A stretch of 64,000 bases of DNA from Dendrocalamus latiflorus (Eukaryota; Streptophyta; Magnoliopsida; Poales; Poaceae). Below the pieces are notes generated by a model, which made no database searches, was not told the DNA's origin, and worked only from the letters and a program-made list of their open reading frames with translations. The stretch is from positions 11,405,448 through 11,469,447 of the forward strand of contig CM029654.1 of NCBI GenBank assembly GCA_017311315.1, given 5' to 3'. Below, one piece after another: positions 56,116 through 64,000 of the stretch (its first letter is position 1; every line of letters begins with the position of its first letter). The position numbers and the translations under genes were made by a program.

Positions 56116-59100
56116 ATGGATAAGAGATGGATGGACTTTCCTAGGTACAATTTAACTGAGTTTCTACACAATGGTTCACTTCTTTTCTATTTCTAAACTT
56201 ACAGAAAATAATTGACTATAGGCACACACCTGAATATGTACAAGGGGTCAAAGAATTTATACAGTATGCTTTTACCCATTCGGCAAAGGCAAATACCATA
56301 TTATGCCCTTGTAGAAAGTGTGTGAATAGTTGCTGGAAGGAAGCTAGTGCTATCTATGTCCATTTAATATGTAATGGATTTTTAGAAGGGTATAAGACAT
56401 GGATATTTCATGGAGAGGCAACATCTTCTTTTGCACAACATGGACAACAAACTGAGTCTGATGAGGTTGTGGTAGAGGATAATTTAGAGGAGGAAGATGG
56501 GATTTTTGACATGCTTCACGATGTAGCACACGGGTTAGATACAAGGGATTTAGGTGGAAATAGTGATGGTTTTATGGATCCATGTCAAGGTGAAGAAGAT
56601 TTTCATGATTTATTTGGTGATGCAAGTGAAGAGCTTTATCCAGGTTGCAAGAGCTTTTCAAAGTTATGCTTTATAGTCAAATTACTCAACATTAAATTTC
56701 TTGGTGGTTGGAGTGATAAAAGTTTTGATATGCTGCTAGAACTGCTTGGAGAGGCATTCCCTGATGGCTCAGCAGTTCCTAAGAACTTTAATGAAGCTAA
56801 GAAAAAGATTAGATGCTTTGGGCTTGGATATATTAATATTCATGCATGCAAGAATGACTGCATATTGTTTCGAAAGCAGTATGAGAATTTAGATATATGT
56901 CCCAAATGTAACACTTCTCGCTGGAAATCAGTGAAGACAACTCTTGATGGGAAACATACACATAGAGTTCCCCAGAAAGTTCTTCGCTATTTCCCTGTAA
57001 AGAAGAGGCTGCAAAGATTGTTTGTATCTCCAAAGACAGCAACTGATGTACGATGGCATGATGAGGGGCGAATAAAGCACGGATTGTTGAGGCACCCTGC
57101 TGATTCCCCAGCTTGGAAGCATTTTGATTGCATGCATCCAGAATTTGCTAAAGATAGCCGCAACATTAGGCTAGCTTTAGCTTCTGATGGCTTTAATCCA
57201 TTTAGATCGATGAATTGCAGTTATAGCATTTGGCCAGTTGTCTTAATTCCGTTGAATCTACCACCATGGATGTGTATGAAACAATCAAATTTTATTCTTT
57301 CTTTGCTAATCCCAGGCCCAAATTCACCTGGGAAGGATATGGATGTCTATTTTGAACCACTAGTGGATGATTTGGTAGAAATGTTTGAGGAGGGTGTTAG
57401 AACTTATGATGCTTCAAGGTGTGAGTTCTTCCAATTACATGCTGCCATAATATCAACCATTACTGATTACCCAGGATTAGGTTATGTTTCTGGATGTGTA
57501 ACTTCAGGCAAGCTAGCATGTCTTCATTGTAACTCACATACTTGTTCTCTTCGTTTGAAAAATGGTAGCAAGTCTTGTTACATGGGTCATAGGAGGTTCT
57601 TAGATGCAAACCACAAATATAGGTTTGATGTGGCATCATTTGATGGTAATGTAGAGTTAAGGCCAGCACCAAAGCCACTAACTGGAGATGAGATTTTGGA
57701 TCAAACAAAGGATCTGCCTGTAAATTTTGGAAAAGACCCAAACAAGAAAAAAAATCAAAACAGACATGTAAGGGCAAGAGTAAGGACAAAGAAATAATAT
57801 GGAACAGAAAATCCATCTGGTTCAGGTTACCATATTGGAAAGATTTGTTGCTTCCACATAATTTCGATGTGATGCACATTGAGAAGAATGTTTGTGACAA
57901 TATCATTAATACCTTGTTGGGAATTGATGGAAGATCTAAAGATAATCTGAATGCTAGATTGGATCTCAAACTTCTTAATATACGAAAAGATCTTCATCCT
58001 ATAGAAGTTGGAGATTCTTTTTTCTTGCCTCCTGCACCTTTCTCAATGAGTTCTGAAGAGAAGAAATTATTTTGTCAAATTCTAAAAGGAGTTAGGTTTC
58101 CTGATGGTTATGCCTCTGATCTGCGTCACCACATTCATGTAAATGATAAAAAGATAATAGGACTGAAGAGCCATGATAACCATATCCTTGTGCAAAACTT
58201 ACTTCCACTAGCTGTACGCAAAATATTGCCAGAAAATGTTAGTGCAGCATTGATTCATGTGAGCAATTTCTTCAAGAAAATCTATTCTCTTGTTATTTGC
58301 ATTAGTGATATGGAAAAGCTAGAGGTTGAAATTGCTGAGACACTAAGCCTTCTAGAGACTATGTTCCTTCCATCTTTCTTTGATATTATGGTTCACTTAA
58401 TGGTACATCTTCCTGCCCAAGCGAGACTTGCTGGCCCAGTTCATTACCGCAACATGTACCCAATAGAAAGGTGATGTTCAAAACTAATTATTAATATCAT
58501 ACAATATTTAACTTGTTTATAATCTGATGTAGTGTCAACTCTATGTAGGTTTTTAATGAGGCTAAAGGGATATGTACGTACCAAGAGTCATCCTGAGGGA
58601 TCAATTGCAGAAAGCTATGTGTTTGATGAGAGTCTTACCTTTTGCTCTCGTTATTTAGAAGGATGTGAAAGTAGGTTCTCTCGTAAATGTAGAAATGGTG
58701 CAGCAGCTGAAGCTAATACTGCATCTAGCACCATGCCATTCTTTTTCAATAACATGGGTCGGGATTTGTTTGTCAAGTGTATTGTGACCTTAGACTACAA
58801 AACATGGCTGCAAGCGCACAGATATATCTTATTTAATTATGACCATATAGATCCATACTTGAGGTAAAATTTTTAACTATTTAATTACTGAAGCCTATAT
58901 GGTTTTTTATCAATTTGCATCTTGAAACTAAAAATTAATTTTTGCAGAAAAGATATTGACTACCTATCATCACTGGGTCATGAAAACAACAATGAAATCA
59001 GTCGCATTCATTATGAGAAGTTCCATGAATGGTTTGGATTTCATGTGGCAGAGTTATCACATAGTGGTGAACAAGTGTCTGATGAAATTCAAACTTTAGC

Positions 59101-59760
59101 TAATGGGCCTTTTATAGTTGCAAAGAAATACAATAGTTACACTATAAATGGACACATTTTCCACACTAGGTCTTACGATGAGGGTAGGTCTGTCCAATGC
59201 AGTGGAGTGGCTCTAGTTGCTCAAACCTCTTGCTACTCATCTGTAGGAAACATTGATCTGTTGGCAGGAAAGAAAACTTATTATGGTGTTATTACTGAAA
59301 TCTTGAGTTGGATTATAGTCACAAAGGAAGTGTTGTACTCTTGAAATGTGACTGGGTTGATAGCCGTGTACAAGATAAATGGGTCAAAGTTGATATATTT
59401 GGTATCACCGATGTTAACTTCAAGCACTTGTTCAATACCGGTGATAAGTTGAGTGATGAACCTTTCATTTTGGCATCTCAAGCAACCCAGGTGTACTACG
59501 TAGAAGACCCAGCTCGCGATGGTTGGTGTGCAGTTATTCAGTCAAAGCCAAGGGACTGCTATGTTCTATTTGAAGTACTGCTTGAACATTTAGAATGTGA
59601 AAATGAGCCTCTAGTCCCATACCCTGATATAAGTGGTAACATTAATGTTACAGTTGATCCTAGAGATGTGTTTCAAACTAGGTCAGACATAGATGGAACA
59701 ATTGTGGGCTCAAATGAAAAGCAAAAGTATGCTGTTTTTCACTGCCACCTACTATCTTGA
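56116..59760 (+). CDS. TNP2-like CACTA transposase, frame broken twice
   Basis: TNP2/TNPD proteins bind element ends and catalyse cut-and-paste transposition in the nucleus. Exon 1 is 56116-56144 (MDKRWMDFP). Exon 2, 56222-58470, begins HTPEYVQGVKEFIQYA with CPCRKCVN, the transposase-associated zinc domain, then the TNP2 core: CKNDCILFRKQYENLDICPK, LRHPADSPAWKHFDCMHPEF, LALASDGFNPFRSMNCSYSI, DYPGLGYVSGC, LLPHNFDVMHIEKNVCDNII. Exon 3 is 58549-58863 and exon 4 starts at 58948 (KDIDYLSSLGH). Splice phases agree throughout. The frame shifts by one base in an A run at 57747-57754, and again by one base near 59301. Both look like single-base losses. Otherwise the domain is complete to the stop near 59760. 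Confidence 0.85.
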
Positions 59761-59860
59761 CTTTAATTTTACGCATTTATATTTATTTGTTTACTATTAG
59801 TCATACTATTTCTCACTATGGAAGGAGTTTGATGATGCAACTGTGTTATGCAGGAAAAAA

Positions 59861-62800
59861 ATGGCAAGCGGAGAAGGAAGTAGGTATGACGAAGAAAGGC
59901 GAGAAAGAATAAGGAGAAACAATGAAACCCTGCAGTTCATCATTGATAAAAAGCTTGAAATGACTAATATGCTGGGGGGCAATCTTGGATCTGGGGCATC
60001 TGATCAGTCAAATAAAAAGAGAAAGGTAGTCACTTTTACTTGACATAGCAATATATATGCAAGTAAACTATCTAAAGGTGTTAGCCATGTTTTTGTAGAA
60101 AGTTGCTTCCACAAAGAATGAGCCAGCCCAAAATGAAATTGGGCGTCCAAATCTGCGGTCTAGGGTGGCAAGGGTAGGTGTAGGGAATAATGTAGAAACA
60201 CGGTGTGAAGAGGATGAACATGATTCTAATGGAGATAATACTTGCATGCCTGGTGAGGAAATAAACAATGGAAACATGGAAAATGATGATCCGGTGGAGG
60301 ATGAAGAAAATGAAGGTACCTATGTAATAAAACCTTATACCAGCTAGCACTTTTAAACCTTATTTATTAATTGCTGTTTAATTCTCAAGTAGAATGCAAT
60401 TTAAATGATGGTCAAGCCAAAAAAAAAAGAAAGATGGAAGGAAGTGCACCAAAAAGTACGACATCTGGAAGAGAGGTGACCAACCACCAATTCAGCTGGT
60501 TATCAATGAACATGGTCAGCCTGTTGGAGAAAATGCAACAGAGCTATCTAACTTCATAGCTACACTTGTGAAATCCAAGAATTTTTCAATTGGACTCAAG
60601 GATTGGAGGCTGGTTCCCTTAGCACAAAAGTTGAAGCTGTGGAAAGATTTAAAGGTAATACTTCTTAAATCTATCATCTGAACTTCTTAAAAATAAAACC
60701 ATCAATACTCTACTCATACTTCTTTTTTATGTAGTTGTTCTATGAAGTAGATGGAAGAGTACAAGACTGGGTTATGGGAACAGCAGCCAAGATATGGAAG
60801 GATTTCAAGGTAGACTTGAAGGCAGCACGTTTTGATGAGACAAAGACTTATAAGCAGCTTCTTGCTGCTTGGGATGATAGAGTTAATAAGGATGACTGGA
60901 AATGGCTTATTGATCACTGGAGAAGTCCCTTAGGCAAAGTAAGGAAAAAATGAAATATCAAATACAATGCTTCTTACACTATCATTTCTGTTTCGTTTAC
61001 TACATCTATTATTACAGGAGTGTAGTGAGATAGGAAAGGCAAACCGTGCAAAGATCTCTAGGCTACATACATCTGGCAGCAAGAGCCATGCTCGTGTTAG
61101 CCATGAAATGGTATGAAATTTTCCAATGATGCTATTACATGAATGATTCTTCTATCTGTATTATATACTACCAACAATTTAATTAGCATGCATATCATTG
61201 ATGGAGCCACATTCAATCAAACAATTTTTTAATGTAGTGCATTGAGAATGGTTATAAGCCACGTCGAGACGAGGTGTACATCAAAACACACACTCGCAAA
61301 GACGGTATTGCATCAGAAGATGTAGAAACTAAAATTGTAAGTATTTATTAAATGACACATATATTTACTGAGCATTAATTATTTTTAGTTGCATATGGTT
61401 TTTACAATTTATATTTGTGGAAAGCACTACAAGATGCAGCTGAAGAACATCCAGAATGAACAGAGAAATCCATAAGTGATGGTGACATCATGTCACGGGT
61501 ATTTGGACCTGAAAGGAATGGTTATGTTCGTTCAATAGGGAAGGGGCCAACTCCAGGAGATCTAGAAATGCCTGGAAGGAATAAATACAGATCAACTAAG
61601 CTCCAAATGGCTATTGAAGCTCACCGACAAGCAGAATTGGACAAAGAGGATATAATAAAACACTTTGAAACAATGAAATCAGACAGTGATAGAAAACTTG
61701 ATGCTCTTAGTCAACAAGTGGCAAAACTAAGTGAACTATTGCTTGCTAATTCTCAAGATGGACGACTGCACATCAGTCCACAATATGCGTCAAATTCTCC
61801 CATTCATGAGGTAAATGCAGTCCATAAATTTCTGATAATTAACAACTCATTGGTAAAGAATAGTGGGTCTTACTTCAATTTTTATTTATTTTACCAACTA
61901 TATAGAATGAACATGAGGATGATGAAAACGGTGAGGCACAGTCAGAAAACATGATCTTTGGGCAGGTACATCCAAAATGTATATTTTGTCTTTAATTGTG
62001 CTACAATACATATTTAATTATTGTGATATTTGCACATGTAGACACCCAATAGATATGCTGCTTCTTCACAGCAAGGCCATGAAGTAGCAAAATTTCAGGT
62101 CTTACTAGTTTCTTTTGTTTCGACTTTCTATTCAGCTTCTTTGTTTTGCTGAATTTATATTGATATACTGAACTATGACATGTTATAGGGTGGAAAAGAC
62201 ATTATATTGTACAATGTTATTGGCCAACATGATATCCCTGTGGCTAAGGCTACTATTTTGTCAACAAATCAGATGACTGTAGTGGGTGGTACTCCATTGG
62301 GTGTTCAGTATTGTGAAGTTGTGGTTAATCTTGTGCTGAAAAGAATGACTGCACTGCCTCGTCCATATGCAAATATGAATGTCATGGCTGATGCACTTGG
62401 GAGATCTATTGCATGGCCACACCATCATGTAACCATACTTCCAGATTTTACTTGCCTTAATACCCTTATTTATGTACTAAATTTCCATTTATTCTGTTTT
62501 GCAGATGAAGGAAGAAAGGAAGTCACCACCGCAACAACTAGCTAGCCTTAATCAAGGTAAGGAAAACATGGATATGCTATATGCAATTTGCTAGTAAGCA
62601 AAATTTTGTAGTTATCAGAAAATTAGCCATATAAACAACTTGTTGCCATATATTTTACCTAAATATGTACATGTGTGAAAGATAGACTGTGTCAACCTAA
62701 ATGTATATACGCCATCATCCACATCCTAATTTCTGGCAAAATGATTCAAGCTAGATTTCTGCCTACTTGTATTTAAACACTTGCTTTTGCCTACAAAGTG

Positions 62801-63768
62801 TTAAACTAGAGAAAAAAATATCATTACAGAACTAGTTGGAGTTTGTTTCATCAGAACACTATTCATCATCTGGATAGGCATGACATTAAACATGCTGCCT
62901 TTGGTTAAATAGAGTAGGCATCATTATGGCGTCCGGGATTATGGCATACCCTAGGTATGCTTGAAACAGAGTAGCTCCCCCTTTTACTTTCATTTTGTTT
63001 TGGTGAGTTCAAGGTACTGGGATTTTTTTCTTTCCCTAAGAAAGACAATTATCGACTAGCGCATCCATCTTAAGACAAAAAAAAAACACACACACACATT
63101 GTTTTCCATATATTCTATAACACACGAGTTTCGAAATTGGAATAGTGGTATTCATTATTGTAACTAGGTGTCGTACTGCAAAGCTATTACAAGTCAATTT
63201 TCAATCACATTGACACGGTAGTATCCAAGAGGTCAAAATTGTTTTTTTTTTCATTTCTCCCGCAAGCTTCAGCCTCAGCTAACGAATTACAGAGATGCCT
63301 CCACACGTGGAATATCTCCTTACCTAATGCGATCTTTTGCCTTTTGTTTCTTGCTACGAGAAAAAAAAGGTTAAAAATAAAAATGTGACAACATCATTAG
63401 GACAATTCGGAGCAATGCGCCCACCTTCCCGACGGAATATTGATAAAATCCTACGTATGAACAATTAAATTGGGAGTTTTGTCCTAAATATGTAAATGTG
63501 TGAGCTTGGGCTGATGTTGTAGCAGTACAAGACTTTTTAGCTTGTATCCATGGACTGAAATTTGTAAAGGGTTTGTATTGAACAAAGAGATCCTTCACTG
63601 CATACATAGTGAAAGCTAAGGGAATGGAGATAACTTTTGTAATTAGATAAGAACTTGCTGCCACTAACCACTTTATACATAAATGACTGTATATTCTTCC
63701 CGCGTGATTAAACTTGATTTTTTATAGTCATTTACTTCCATTTTTCAGGTCGCAACAAGGGTCGCTGA
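59861..63768 (+). CDS. Second CACTA gene, Transposase_24 (Ptta/En/Spm) type, two breaks
   Basis: I read about twelve exons: 59861-60025, 60099-60315, 60390-60654, 60735-60938, 61018-61110, 61238-61336, about 61425-61810, 61906-61965, 62042-62098, 62189-62428, 62505-62556 and 63749-63768, ending NQGRNKGR. The middle exons hold the plant En/Spm family domain: LKDWRLVPLAQKLKLWKDLK, VDGRVQDWVMGTAAKIWKDF, WLIDHWRSPLGK, YIKTHTRKDG and FGPERNGYVRSIGKGPTPGD, followed by a coiled coil. A conserved carboxyl domain reads IGQHDIPVAKATILSTNQMT and GGTPLGVQYCEVVVNLVLKR. The frame slips in an A run at 60419-60428, and a TGA stands at about 61457 where tryptophan is expected. The acceptor of exon 7 is uncertain. 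The role is presumably DNA binding or regulation of transposition. Confidence 0.75.
62557..63748 (+). other. Last intron of the second CACTA gene
   Basis: A 1.2-kb AT-rich stretch between GTAAGG at 62557 and TTTTCAG at 63748. Short frames in it, including one on the minus strand at 63371-63664, have no recognisable product. Removing it joins the last two exons in phase. Confidence 0.65.
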
Positions 63769-64000
63769 ATCTATTGAGTGCTAAGGATAGCCTGGTATTG
63801 TGATAAAAGAAGTTGGAATTGTTCCCAAAAATGGCCCCATTTTGACTTTTGTATGAATGCTAACTAGTTTCATGGCCTCTATGTATGCAAGTATAGAGGC
63901 ACATGTGTTGTGTTGTGCCCTGGAAACAAAACTTTGTTATATGTATTTTGAGAACTCCTTGTAAAATCTGAATTTGGTCTAAACTTTGCAATGACCATTT
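63769..64000 (+). other. 3' untranslated region of the second CACTA gene
   Basis: AT-rich sequence after the TGA at 63766-63768, with a TTGTTATATGTATTTTG stretch near 63930. The CACTA right terminus and subterminal repeats have not started by base 64000. Confidence 0.5.

Larger units (their letters stand above)
53479..64000 (+). mobile_element. CACTA (En/Spm-type) element with both genes, right end outside window
   Basis: The left terminus CACTACACCATGACATAGTA starts at 53479 within the stub of the reverse copia element; the three bases before it are AAT. Subterminal motifs follow at 53515-53720. Two plus-strand genes fill most of the rest: a TNP2-like transposase (56116-59760) and a second multi-exon gene (59861-63768). 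The right terminus is not seen, so the element is more than 10.5 kb. Coding regions are close to intact, which suggests recent activity of the family, but both genes carry breaks. Confidence 0.85.

Overview
The window looks like nuclear DNA from a grass, most likely rice (Oryza) or a close relative. The reasons are split genes with GT-AG introns, a grass-type cytochrome P450 with very GC-rich exons, and stacked plant LTR retrotransposons, a Mutator-like element and CACTA elements. I see no bacterial, organellar or CRISPR features. The species is an inference, because no search could be run.

Only one ordinary host gene is well supported: a complete five-exon P450 of the CYP735A (cytokinin trans-hydroxylase) type at 10550-12912 (+), 525 residues. 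A solo LTR (8697-10257) ends 292 bp before its start codon. Everything else that is recognisable is mobile DNA or gene fragments carried by it.

Layout. 1-2158: no supported gene. 2164-4372: a small non-autonomous LTR element with a perfect 5-bp target duplication, carrying pieces of a 60S ribosomal protein L12 gene and an EMC8/9 (UPF0172) gene. 4378-8691: unannotated, with a local duplication. 8697-10257: solo LTR. 10474-12912: the P450 and its TATA box. 12913-16050: intergenic, with an LTR fragment and a dispersed repeat. About 16050-33270: remains of a Mutator-like element (transposase without its catalytic domain, GRF-like zinc-finger genes on both strands, a tandem repeat). A young 11.7-kb Ty3/gypsy element of Tat type (16592-28290) sits inside it. 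The Tat element has near-identical LTRs, a gag-pol frame with one frameshift, a spliced antisense gene and two large tandem arrays. 33648-35022: a non-autonomous CACTA-like element. 35461-37486: a hAT-like repeat split by an LTR-like insertion. 38154-44768: a Ty3/gypsy LTR split by a solo LTR (38962-41037). 44769-51486: a decayed, 3'-truncated Ty1/copia Sirevirus-like element. 51487-53478: a reverse-oriented LTR of a related element plus a stub of its internal region. 53479 to the window end: a large CACTA (En/Spm) element with a TNP2-like transposase gene and a second transposase-associated gene, both close to intact.

The least ordinary items are these: the spliced antisense gene of the Tat element, whose introns restore frame across stops; the LTR element that captured two host genes; the Sirevirus-like LTR family present several times in both orientations with clustered GGTCnGACC palindromes; and the alternating 52-bp array. 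Several breaks in otherwise intact mobile-element genes fall in homopolymer runs, so some could be assembly errors.
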